This document shows, in pieces, positions 29,823 through 42,400 of a stretch of DNA of 64,000 bases. The stretch spans positions 127,087,731 to 127,151,730 of the forward strand of contig NC_134535.1 of assembly GCF_050624435.1 (NCBI RefSeq), read 5' to 3'. Source of the DNA: Tenrec ecaudatus (taxonomy: Eukaryota; Chordata; Mammalia; Afrosoricida; Tenrecidae). A model generated the notes under the pieces. It saw only the letters and a program-made list of their open reading frames with translations. It was not told the DNA's origin and searched no databases. How positions within the stretch are numbered: position 1 is the first letter of the stretch; each line of letters begins with the position of its first letter. The position numbers and the translations under genes were made by a program.

Positions 29823-30059
29823 GTGAGGGGGAGGAGAGGCTCCACGGCCAGATTCAACTGGAAAGGAACCAGTCCCAGTCCAGTCACACCTGGGAGTGTG
29901 GAGCTGGAGGCAGCACAGACCCCGGCACAGAGAGAGTCAGAATACAGCCCGTAGTCAAAGACTAGAGAAGAGGACCCCGATCTAGAGGGAGAGGCAGGAT
30001 CAGAGAGGCCACGGAGAAGACAAGCCAGCTGAGCAAGACACCCTGGGAGAACCAGACAG

Positions 30060-30102
30060 CAGAGAGAGAGAGGGGGAGAGAGAGAGAGAGAGAGAGAGAG
30101 AG
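30060..30102. repeat. (GA)n microsatellite in SCNN1A intron 1
   Basis: Purine tract with one GGGG interruption, about 240 bp after exon 1. Confidence 0.9.
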
Positions 30103-30381
30103 AACACAAACAAACCCCTGAGGGAAGAAATCCAAAGAAAGTGACTGACTAGAAAGGGCAGTGACTGGCTATTGTGTTGTGGAGACAGAGTGGGAGGTGC
30201 TGGGGCAGAAACCAAACGGAGTCCTAAGGAGGGACGGAGAGGAGGGCCACTCCAGGGAAGCCCGGCTCCAGCTCTTCTGGCCCTGACTGCTGCAGGTCAG
30301 CTGGCTCCCAGGAGGATGGAAGGAGGGAAGCAGAAAGGCAGGGGTGGAAGGAAGCCGGCTCAGAGTCTCATTGGGTGTTCA

Positions 30382-30463
30382 AGGTGGTGATGGGAACGGG
30401 ACCTAGAGCCCAGACCTCGGCCCTAACCCTTGCCCTTGTCCTCCCCATCCCACCCAAGAGGTC
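30382..30463 (+). other. SCNN1A: SCNN1A exon 2 leader segment
   Basis: Sequence before the start codon that can be aligned with the human exon 2 N-terminal coding region but is no longer in frame. An AG acceptor candidate ends at about 30383 (TTCAAG then GTGGTGATGG). A later AG at 30457-30458 is an alternative acceptor and would leave only five leader bases. Confidence 0.5.
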
Positions 30464-30467
30464 ATGA
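30390..30467 (+). CDS. Upstream ORF of 25 codons overlapping the SCNN1A start
   Basis: ATG at 30390, then 24 more sense codons, and a TGA at 30465-30467 that overlaps the main ATG (30464-30466) as ATGA. It is in the mRNA only if exon 2 begins at about 30384. The position corresponds to the N-terminal extension of the human protein. It is probably a regulatory uORF and not a protein gene. Confidence 0.4.
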   Translation: MGTGPRAQTSALTLALVLPIPPKRS

Positions 30468-33400
30468 AGGGGGACAAGGGCGAGGAGCCGGAGCGGGGGC
30501 CGGAGCCTGAGGTCCCCAGTGGGCGCACGGAGGAGGAGGAGGAGGCCCTGATCGAGTTTCACCGCTCCTACCGAGAGCTCTTCCAGTTCTTCTGCAACAA
30601 TACCACCATCCATGGGGCCATCCGGCTGGTGTGCTCCCAGCACAACAGCATGAAGACGGCCTTTTGGGCCGTGCTCTGGCTCTGCGCCTTCGGCATGATG
30701 TACTGGCAGTTTGGCCTGCTGTTTGGGGAGTACTTCAGCTACCCCGTCAACCTCAACATCAACCTCAACTCGGACAAGCTTGTCTTTCCGGCCATCACTG
30801 TCTGCACTCTCAACCCCTACAGGTCAGTGCCCCCCCATTGCCTCCCACGGTGGCTTGACTTCCCTGTTGAGGCACGGAGGTGCTGGCTGGGCAGCTAGAC
30901 CCCCCGTCCCTGGCCTGATGGACCGGCATCTCTGTCCAGTGGAGCCCCCTGAGCCCCCGGGGTTTTGTCCACCATGTGGCTCTTGGTCCAACAGCACACT
31001 CTTCCCCACTCCCCTTCTCCGCCCCACAAGTGGGAGGAAGTGCTGATGAGATCAACATGCTGATCATTTCCAACAGGGGAAGGTAGAGAAACAGCTCCAT
31101 GCCTTCCCTGGAGCCATGTGAGCCACAGAACAAGGCCTCCTCAGCCTCCGGGAGAAGAGGGGAGGGTCGAGGGCCAGTGGAGCCATGGGCAGGTGCTGTG
31201 GTGGTAGGTGGTGGGATCGGGCCAGTCTTGGCTCAGAAGAGGAGTTTGTTTTGGACAGAGCAATGTGGGGTGCCAGGGGTTCCAGCCACAAAGCCCTCCA
31301 TGAGGTCTGAAGCTGGGAGTTGGGGACTCACAGAGCCCGAAGGAAAAGGGGGCAGGGTCAGAAGCAGCCCATTGGCAAGCTGCCCCCCAAAGACCCAAGC
31401 TAAAATGTTATGGGCTGCATGTTCACCTGCCCACCCAGGGCTTGGGTGTGCCCTGGAGTTTTGGGTGTCATCACCGCGCTTTGCCACATTTGGGTCTGGA
31501 AGCCGAAGCGGGTGGTGACCATGGAATGGAGAGGAGGGCAGGGCTGGGTGTTTCTATGTACCTTTCGTTTGTCTTCGCTCAGCCATGCCACACCTTGAGA
31601 ACACTTGCGTCAAACCAGACGCAATGCTGGGGATCTGGTCAAATGGGTCCATTAACAGCCCATGTTGTCCTCATAAAAAGGCCCTGGGGTACCCAACTGG
31701 TGGACCTTGGTTACTCACCGAAAGGTTGGCGGCGGTGCACCCACCAGCGTCCCCTGGGAAGAAAAGGCTTGGCACTTCTGTCAAGAGGACAGGCAAGCAA
31801 AGGCCAGGGCTAGCCTGTGACACCTGGAGCAGTCTCCAGGACCGAGGCCGACTCGATGGCGCCGACCATCACCACCACAGCAATATCTTTGTTGAAGGCC
31901 GGTACTCCGCTAGATACCGGGGACCAAATGGGACCGAGGAGACAGGCACAGCCGCACGGTTCAGTGCACTGTGGGAAGAGGGTAGAAGTGGTGTGGGTTG
32001 TAGATATTGGCTTCAAGCGGCGCAAGGTCCTTGATGAGTGCTTGTGTGTGAGTACGAATGGCTGTCTGTGTCTATGAACACACATATTGATAGGTGTCTT
32101 ATCATGGGCGATTGAAACGGATCAAATGCCATGGTGGAAGCTCACATCGGTTCTGGTGTGTCCAAAGGGGTGTCATGGAGTCATAAGGGCTGGGACTCTT
32201 CTATTGGGTCATTTCATTGACTGACCGCCAGGTAACATCCTGGGAGGACCTCTGGCGACGGGGTGGGTTACACACTGGGCTGCTCACTGCAAGGTCAGCA
32301 GTTTGAAACCACCCGCTGCTCTGCGGAAGAGAGATGAGGCTTGTCTACTTCCTTAAGAAGTTACCGTCTTGGAAACCCATGAGGACAGTTCTAGCCTGTC
32401 TTATAGGGGAGGAGGGTTGGAATGGACTCAGGGGCTGTGAGTTTGGCTTGGTTTGGGGATATCCAGTACAGGGACCTTTGACTCAAAAGATGCTCTGCCC
32501 ACCAGACATGGGGTCTCATTTAATTCTCTGGGCAATCCTACAAGGCAGGTACTAGTATTATTATTATGAAAATCATTTTATTGGGGGCTCATACAACTCT
32601 TATCACAATCCATACATCCATCCATTGTGTCAAGCACAGTTGTACATTTGGAGGCAGAAACCACTATCCTTATCATACAGTTGTAGAAACTGTGCCAAAG
32701 AGAGACCAGTCACAGGTCACCCAGATAATTGGGGACCTCGTTGTGACTCACTCTCTGTTTGCCTAACCACGAAACCCTGCCTCTTTCTAAGACCAAGATG
32801 TAAAACAGGGAATATGTGAAATTTCCCTTCAGATATCGGCTCTCTCTGTTTTGGCTCCCCACTTTGCTTTCTTCCCTTACCCTGGTCTCTGTGTCCTTGG
32901 TGCAAGTGTTGGGCTGCTACCCCAAAGGGTCAGTGGTTCAAACCCACCAGCTGCCCTGTGGGAGAAAGATGTGAAAACCTGCGTCCATAAAGATTCAGAA
33001 CTTTGGAACTTCCCTGGGGGCAGTTCTATTCTAGCCTAAAGGGTCACTATGACTCTACCCAAAGACGGTGGGATTGGGTTTTGGGGCTCTTAGGCTTTGC
33101 TCCTCTCCTTCCTCCCCTTCCCTCCCTGGTCCCCTCGGGCCATGGTGGAGGAACAAGCCACCAGCGTGGACTGGGCCAGCCGCAGACAGTGGGTAGGGGC
33201 ATCAGGCTAGGCAGCCGGCATTCAATACATATTTGGCATGGAAGAAGAGATATTGTGAGAGCTGAAGAGGCCAGAATAGATCTCTGGAAGCTCGCATGTT
33301 TCCCAAAGTTCCGCCGGGTCCAGGAAAAAGCCCTTTGGAGTAAATGCCAAGGCCTCTCTGCCAGGTTGGGAAGACTCACATCCACACAGAGAGAACCCCA

Positions 33401-36400
33401 CCTACAGGAGGGGCTAGAGTCCCTAGGGTGCAAGACGCTGCTGCAGTTGTTGTTAGGTGCCATCAAGTTGGTTCTGCCTCACAGTGGCCCTGTGTACGAG
33501 ACGACACGACTCTGTCCAGTCCTGCGGGAGGTTAGGAGTCTGTCCAAGCACTTGGGAAGAGAGGGGATCAGGGAAGGGCCTGTAGCTCAGGGGAGGAGAT
33601 TTGAACACTTACAATATGCTGGACACTGGGCTGAGTGTGATATAAACCTTATCTCATTAAAGGAGAGAGATAAAAACCTTGATCTAGCACCCAGCAGTCA
33701 CTGCAATCTAATCCATTCCGACTCACGGGGACTCTATGGGACAGGAGAGGACGGTCCTTGTGAGTTTCTGAGAGTGGAGCGGTTTACGGGAGTAGAAAGC
33801 CCGTCTTCTCCCGGCACCCAGCACAGAGTGGAACATATCATAAATCTCTCCCCCTTGAGCTAGAGAGCCTGCCATGAGCCTCTCCCTTCCTGGGTGTTTG
33901 TAGCCTCCCAACTCCTGCAGGACTGGACAGTGTTTTGAGTACTGGAGGCATTGTGGGTTATGTATTGGGCTGTTAACTCCAAGTTCAGCGGTTTGGAACC
34001 TCCACGTGCTCCTCAGAAGCAAGATGAGGTTTTTTTTACCCATAAAAGAGTTACAGTCTCAGAAACCCACGGGGGCAGTTCTGTCCTGTCCCATCCACTT
34101 GATGGCAGTGAGTTTGGTTTGTTTTTGATGTCCATTCAGGACAGCGTGCTTGCTAAATTAGCGGCTTAGCGAAGAGGAAGACCCTCCTCGACACAGTGAC
34201 ACAGTGGCTGCAACAACAGGCTCACACGTCTCAGCGGCTGTGACGATGGTGCGGGACCACGCAGTGCTCCATTCTCTTGTACTTACCGTTGCTACGGATG
34301 GGAACCACCCGAGGGGCCCCTGACAACAGCTGTCCCTGCAGGCAGGGATTATTATTTCTAGTTTGCTGATGAGGAAATTGAGGTTCGACAGGTGACAGAA
34401 TCTGATCAAAGTCAGACAGCGAATCATCATCGAAAGAACAATAAAAGCAGACACACGTACTGTTTGGTAGGTACCAGCCACTTTCACGAATTAATATCAA
34501 TCAACTGAGGCCGTCTAGGCCTCGCAATACATTGTCTCCTGAATGGGGACGGCAATGGCGCCCACGTTCTAGATAAGGACACCGAGGCTCACAGAAGTTG
34601 AGTGAGGAAATGGGACCCCCAAATCAACCCCCCACACCTAGGAGTCAGCAGTCCTAAGTGAGTCATTGAGTCATCAAACCCAGGTGTGCTTGATTTCAAA
34701 GCTCTTTCTTCTATTGCAGGGGAGAGCCGGGACCCAGGCACCCTGGGAATGGGCCAGTCACTGGGAAGCAGCTGCAGTAGGAAGGGTGGGTTTGCATCCG
34801 CATACAGGAGGGAAGGTCCCTGTTTGGGTTCCTGCTCTAGGAGAGAGGCAGGGGTGGGTGGATCACGCCATCGAGGTGGTGACCTGTGTCTGAATCACCA
34901 GAAATGGCCGTGGGTGGGGGAGGCAGTGGCTGAGATGAGAGATTCCTTTGAAGGGAAGCAGGAGGAGGTGGGAAGCCTCGGAGGGGAGAGAGGAGGAAGG
35001 AACACCTGTGCCTGCAGCCAGACAGTCAGAGCAGGGCTACGCATGCGTTCTGTCCGCACAGCGCACAGACAGCAGAGTCTGGGGCCCCGCAGAGCTGGCA
35101 CAGGCGGAGGTGCTGCTCAGCACCTTCCCAGAAAGGGAAAAGAGAGGCCATCGGTCCTGCCTCAGAGAGGAAGCGCGAAGCAGTCAGCCACAAGCCTCCG
35201 CCTTTGGAGTCCCTTTTATTCCGGCCAAGAAAGAGTTTGTCACCCAAGGCGGAGAGCCAGTCACAGCCACGACCTCTGAAAACCGAGCCCCAGAACAGAG
35301 TTTCCATTCGTCCTGGCAGGGATTTAAGGATGCGCTTGGGCTTCCTGGACCACAAGGGTGGCCACAGCATCTTCTTTCTGCAGATGGCAGGGCGGGGCAC
35401 ATGGCAGCAGGAGTGGGTGAGGAAGGGCGGTGTTTCAGCGAGAGAAGCTGCCAGGGAATGGGGAGTGGGGGAAGGAGTTGGGGGTGGGGGTGGTGAGGGA
35501 CTGGACATCAGGCTCTATGGGGCAGGCTTAGCAGGGACAGTCAGTCCAGTATCTTTGAGCTGATGCCCCAAGTTCTGTTTTAGGTAAAGCTGCCGTTTAC
35601 CCTGGTTCTTTCTCCTCGGCCCTTACCTGTTCCCATGCAGTCATGACAGCCTCACTGCGCTGTGGTTTGCCAAGCCCACAGTCATACCTGTATTTTCTGT
35701 CACAAATGTGTCAAGGAAGGAGGGCTAAGGTTCTGGCACACCCTCCCTACCCTCCAGCATGACCGCCTTCTTCAGCAGGAACTCCGATTCGTCCCCTTTT
35801 ATAGATGATGCCACAGAGTCACTGTGGCAGTCACCTACTCTGATGTCAATTTAAGGATTAAGGGGGTAGGGGTGGAGTCTAGGCTGTCAATCTGGAGATA
35901 GCCAATGAGACTTCTGTGTGAGCACGGCCTTCTCCTGGGAAATCTGGTACTTCCTCCTTGGAGGCAAAGACACTGCTCTTTCTCTGCCACTCCCTGGGAG
36001 ACATTGCAGAAGACAAGCCACATGGATGCAACCAGACCTCTGAAGCCGAAGAAGACACAGAGAGACCCCTGCCAGCACTGAGATGCTTACACGCCACTGG
36101 ACCCAAGGACTTTCTACCCACTGGCTTGTGATCGTCCTGTATTTGGCTTCATTGCATGTGTTTTGTGAGTCTGAAGAGGACTTTATAGATTGAAATCGGA
36201 CATATGGGCTAATATTGAAGTTATGGACTTGATCTCGACTGGGCTGGGATGCTTTCTCCATGTTCAGTTGCTCTTGTATATAAACCTCTCCCTTATATAC
36301 ATATACATGTTTATGAATTTGTTTCTCTAATCTACCCAGACTAACACAGGCACAGAGAAAATACATAACTTGTCCAGGGTTAAGGAGCTCTGGTGTCATC

Positions 36401-39400
36401 ATGGTTACACATTGGGCTGCAAACCGCAAGGTCAGCAGTTCGAAACCATCAGCTGCTCCTTGGGAGAAGGACAGAAAGACAGGGTTTTCTACTTCCATAA
36501 AGAATGATAGTCTAGGAAACTCACAGGGGCAGTTCTACTCTGTCCTACAAGGTCGCTACGAGTTAGCATCAACTTGGTCGATGGTAGTGAGTTTGGTTTG
36601 GGTTTATCTAGTCCTTAGTGTCTTCTTTCCAGGGCCTGCTTATAGGACAAGATCTGATGTCACTACTATTGTAGAATGTAGAATCACCTTTGCAGAAAAA
36701 AATTTGGCCTTTGTTCTTCGGTATCTGAGAACTGGACCACATGTGGCTGGCCACATCAAGGGAGACCACTGGGAGTCCGATACTGATGATCCTAAGAAAA
36801 CATGATCTACTCTGGTGGGCTTTGTGGAGTCGTCCCCAAGAGCTCTGACCCTCATGCTCAGATGAGCTTCCTGACTGTGCTTGTGTGTAGCTCTTTCTTT
36901 GGGACACCATGCTTCAGGCAGGACTCCTCCCAGACTGCACCCTCTGTGTCTCTCATCTGTACCCTTTTGGCTATCATCCCTTGAAAGATCCTGGATGACA
37001 TAAACATTTGCTCACTGAAAGGCTGGCCATGTGAACTCACCTAGAGGCTTCCTGGAAGAAGAAGGTTGGTGGTCTCCTATCGTAAAGATTAAAACCAAGC
37101 CCACTGCCATCGAGTGGGTTGCTAACTCAGTCACCCTGTCTCGGTGTCTGATGCTGTGAAGCTTTGCAGGAGCAGGGAGCCTCATTTGCTTCCTGCCAAT
37201 CGGTTGGTGGATTTGAACCAGTCTTTCCAGCGGGGAAAACCCTATGGAGCTGTACTGCTCTGTAACACATGATGTTGCCACAATCTGTCATAGTCTCCAG
37301 GAACCACTGGGGTGAACGAATGAACCCGCAGAGGCCGTCAGAATCCGGAGGGACTGTTTGACAGTCGGAAAGCTGGCGTCCTAACTTGTGAGGTCCTACC
37401 TAGAGGATGGAGACGTGGGAAAGTGAGAGGACTGGCTCCATTTCCACACTTGTGGAATTAGATTCCTGCTGAACCTCATCACATGGATGGTGAGGATGGG
37501 GTGGGGGTGGGGGGGATTTAGTGCAGTGGCTAAGCATTCCCCTACGAAGCCAACGATTGATGGTTTGAACCTATGAAGGTCGTTCTGCGGGGGAAAGAGC
37601 TGGTGATCCGCTTCTGTAAAGAGTAGAGCCTAGAAGCCCCTGTGTGTGTGTGTGGGGGGGGGTTCTACTCAGTCACATGGGGGCACCGTGAGTTGAAAGC
37701 AACAGACAACAATTCCTTGGGTAGCCCTAATCCATTTTACCCAGCAGCCAATTTTCTTAGCTTTTCAATGCAAAGACCCTGCTTCCCATGACAGGAATTT
37801 CAAGAATTGGGGGTGGGGGGTGGGGTGGGATTTCTGTTTTGAGGGGGAGGTCTGCTAGTCCTTCCTCCGGTGTTAAGCCGAGGTAGGGATAGAAGTCAAC
37901 CTTGAAAGGTGAGGATTCAGTCTGGAGCCTGACCTCTCCTCTCTTGCAGTGTGCGGTTTTGGGTTGAGGAGGAGGTAGGAAAACCCAAGCTTGGCAGATC
38001 AGGTTGCAGTGCAGGATGGGGGCGGGGAGGGGAGCTCTGGAAGAGCCAGGAGGAGGGGCATGGAGAGCAGAGCCTGGCAACCAGGTAGCATGGAGCTTGA
38101 GGGGAGGGTATGTGGCCAGAGAAGGGATAGACAGGTTGGAGTTGGTGACGAGTTAAGTCTGAGAGTCAGGTCACTGAATCTGCCCAGGTCGGTCTTCTCT
38201 TCCATTGGATTTCGGCCTTTCCCATGGAAATCCCAACCTGTCATTTTCTTCCAGGCTGGTGACCTTTTGACAGGGATGGGGTTGATGCCACAGACCTTGG
38301 TCATTCTCTCCATGCTCTGATTTCTCTCAGCAGGGTTTTGGCGTGTCAGTGCTGCCTGTGGTCTGGTGCAACTTTGGTTAGATCGCCCTGCCCAGGCATT
38401 TGATGTTGTTTGCGCTGTTTTCGGGGCTATGGGTTTTGTGATACGCCTTGTCCAGCTGTCTGTTGCCAGTCTACTGACCATGCAGTACCCGCAGGGTGTT
38501 TGCTTGCTGATTTGGTTTCTGGCAGCTGACATCCAAAAGCTTTGGCATCAAGGCTGCCTGGAGCAGGACAGTGAGAGTTTGAACCCGTCAGAGTTTAACT
38601 GAAGCTCTTTGAACGGAATCTCGGTGGGGTGTGGTGGGGTGGGGTGAGGGTGTGGGGGCATCTTAAAACGTTCCTTGAGAGATTCTAGACCCTGTAGCTT
38701 TTGGCCCTGTTTTGGAAGGTGTCCTGGGGGCTCTGGGAGGTGGCGGTTCCGACCCACCAGCCAGAGGGCGAAAGAAAGGGAACCCCTGCGTGGGTCGGTC
38801 ACTGGGAGTCAGAATGGACTGGATGGCAGTGGGGCTGGTGGCAGCCGTAAGCCCCAAGGCCTCTCCCTTTGCCAGGCCAGAAAGAGCAGAAACGCTCCAT
38901 GCTTCCTTTAAGGTGCTGTCCTTGGGAGAGGGGCACCCCTCCGCCAACTGGCACCTCCCGCCCCTCAGTAACCAGAGGGCAACAAATGCAGTCTCTGCAT
39001 CCCGGGAACACTCCTAGGTGCACCTCTGCCCTTCACCTCCCCCTCCCCCCACTCCCGCAATGATAGCCCTGAGGGGGCACCCCCTAAACTTCAGTGTCCT
39101 CCCTCACTCTCGAGGTGAATCGACTTGGCCGCCTACAGACCAGGCAGGCTCAGAGGAGGCAGAGGCTGGCCCGAGGCCTCCCTCCAGCGCGACCCTTTTC
39201 CCGCCGTCGCCCCGTCCAGGTACACGGAGATTAAAGAGGAGCTGAAGGAGCTGGACCGCATCACGGAGCAGACGCTCTTCGACCTGTATAAATACAACTG
39301 CTCCAGCTCTCTCGGGGCCCATCCTCCTCGCAGCCGCCGCAGCCTCCCCCGGGCCCTGCCGCACCCGCTGCGGCGCCTGCCGGGGCCGCCCCCGTCCCCC

Positions 39401-42400
39401 CGGGCCCGCAGCGCCTCCTCCAGCGTGTGGGACAACAACCCCCAGGTGAACAGGAAGGACTGGAAGATCGGCTTCCAACTGGTGAGGCCCCGCCCCTGCT
39501 GACCCCGCCCACTCCCTGGGGTTCGCTTTCTGCTCTGATGCCCAGCTCTGGTGCCCAACTATAGGGAGCAGGACCTCTTTGGCTTGCTGGCCGTGGAGAT
39601 GAGTGAGTGAGTGAGTGAGTGAGTGAGTGAGTGAGTGAGTGAGTGAGTGAGTGAGTGAGTGACAATCTACTGGGAGGCAGTGGGCTCTGGCTTATTTCCG
39701 TGCAGTCCCCTGGCTGGGGGCTTAAGTGAAACCTAAGGGATAAAATCGAAAAAGCTCCAGAGGTGAAGCCGGTTAGTGCGCGGTCCTTATAAGGAATAAC
39801 ATCGAGTGTGCAAACAGCTCCTTGCAGAATTCCAGGCGGGTCCCCAACCCATGCTTCACCCCCTGCCCCTAAATGTCGTCTCCCCAACCCCCCACTGCCA
39901 CACTCCCCGTTGAGATGCAATTGGGGGTCTCCAGCGTGGTGGGAAACTTGGGCTCTGGTAGCCCAAGAGGAGGATAAAGAGCCAGTGAAAAGGGAGAATT
40001 AAATAATAATTATAGAATACAGTTAGTATTTTAAAGACTAGTTCTTTGAGTATTTTAAAGTTAGTGTTAAAGACAACTCCAACCTGATGCAAAGGGCTTA
40101 CGTGGGGAGCAAATGCTTTGAAAATGATGAGGGCAAAGAATGTACGGATGTGCTTTACACAATTGATATATGTATGGATTGTGATAAGAGTTGTATGAGT
40201 CCCTAATAAAATTTTTAAAAAACAACAACAACAACAACAAAAAAGACAACTCCACTGGCATTTGAATGCTGTAAAATTCCCCACTTTGCAAAGACCAGGG
40301 GAAGTCACTCATGCACACACCGCAGTCATGTTCCTTTGCTGCTCAATCACTGAAAAGCCTGCAAGCCTTTGCTTACACTAAACCCAAAACCCACTGCCCT
40401 GGAGTTCAGTCCCACCTATAGGGATCCCATAGGCCCCCCCTGGCTGAGATCCTAAACCGTGAGGCTGAATGAGAACTTTCCCACCCGTTTTGACTTCCTT
40501 CACAAGTTTCACTTCCAGATCCACCCCGGAACCAATCTCTAGTACTCTGGAACTGCCAGTAGAGATCAGGAGAAAGACACGGGAGAGGAGCAGAGGGGAT
40601 GAAAGATGGGGGCGCCCTCTAGTGAGAGTGGCTGTTCCACAGGAATCGTAGGTTCTGGTCCCCGCTCCTGTCGCTGTGACCAATCGCTGGATCTCACAGG
40701 AAACCAACCCGGTGGAGTAGGGCATGCTCCTTGCCCCATCTTTTAGAGGGTGGTCTCACACCCCACCCCCCATCCCCCAAACCAAACTCCTTACCACTGC
40801 CCTGACTCTGACTCGGTCTATTCTGTTTCAGAATAGAACTGGGACTCACAGAGTTTCATGGCTGTGGCTTTTTGGAAGTAGAGCACTATTCTTCTGAGGA
40901 AACTGTGTGGATTCAAACCACCAGCGTTTAGTAGTTGGGCGCTTAACCATTGGTGCTCCTTTCCTTTGCCCATCACCCATGTCCCCCATCCGGTGCTCTC
41001 CTGGTGCATTCTATCTGGATGGCTCCTTCTCTCCCCTCTGCTACTTCTTCCTTCCCTGTCTCTGACTCCCTAACCTTCTCTAGGGGTCCTTCTCGGGAGC
41101 CCAGATCTCTCACTCCTTGATCGTGGCCCTGGCCTGTTGCCTGGCCCCTGCTGCTGGCCCTCTGACTGCCCGATCTCTTTATCCAGTGCAACCAGAACAA
41201 ATCCGACTGCTTCTACCAGACCTACTCATCGGGGGTGGATGCGGTGAGGGAGTGGTACCGTTTCCACTACATCAACATTCTGTCCCGAGTGCCCGAGGAC
41301 TCGCCCTCCCTGAAGGAGGACACACTGGGCAGCTTCATCTTCGCCTGCCGCTTCAACCAGAACTCCTGCAGCCAGGCGTGAGTCCTTCCCACCTGGCCCT
41401 GTGCTCCCTGGAGAACCCTGTCCTTGGCCAGGACCTAAGACATGCCTGTGGATTAAAGGAGGGAAGGAGAAAATCTGATTTCAGATTCCCACCCCTCCAC
41501 CGGGGGTGGGTGGGTGGGGTGGGGGAAGGGCGGGAGGGAGCACCCTGTAGACTTCTGCCCACCCGCCCCAGGGCAGCTCCATCTGGATGTTCTGGGGAAC
41601 AAATGCAGGCCTGTCATTCTGGCTTTGAGACGCCAAGGGCTAGAAGTCCCGTTGTCTCCGTCTTTCTGGGGCCTCTTTCTCACTGACTTCAAAACTCAAA
41701 TGGGCCTGGACGGTCAACTGGCCCCACTCCCAATCCTCAGAGGAGGCAGGCACAGGTGGGAACAGCCCAGCATCGAGGGACCCTACCTGAATTCCAGCTC
41801 TGGCTCTGTGCCTTCCTGTTTGGGTGACTTTGGGCTTTCCAGGGAGCCTCGGGTTCTTTGTTGATCAGCTGCATGGGGCAGTGGGGAGGGCAGAGAAGAC
41901 CCGGTCAGTGTTCTTTCGACACATATGTTTGAATGTCAAGGCTATGTGCTGGTCGCTGTTCTCAGCATGTGAGGTGCATAAAAAAAAACAACAACAAAGA
42001 TCCTTGTCCTCTTGGCCCTTTGACTCAAGTGATGGAGATGATTGCACCCCCCCGCCCCCCACCCCCAAGCGTAGACCAATTTCCCAGGTGATGAATGTGC
42101 GGGTTCCCTGTAAGTCACAGTGTTTGGAGAAAGTAGAGTCTCGTTACTTTTGCACTCAAAAACGAAAGTGACTTGTCCAAGGTCACGGGCATTCCTAGGG
42201 CTCTTTCTCCTCTATTGTAACGTCTGCCAGTTGTTCTTTCTGTTTGCCACTCCTTGTCGTCATATCCCACAGAGAGGTCACAGTAACTGCCAGCTCTGGG
42301 GGACCGGGTGAGGCGAGGAGGGAGGGGGGTCCCCTTCTGAGCCTCTGGCCTCTCCTGCCCTTATCTCGTCCTCCCTCTGCCTCTGCCAGCCTGAGGAGGA

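Noticed and set aside
28128-29965. Two open frames of 310 and 302 codons upstream of SCNN1A
   Set aside because: They cross the L1 end, an AfroSINE, the steroid response element and non-coding exon 1. Composition explains them.
33003-33863. 286-codon open frame in SCNN1A intron 2
   Set aside because: It runs through AfroSINE, RTE and MIR sequence with no protein similarity recognised.
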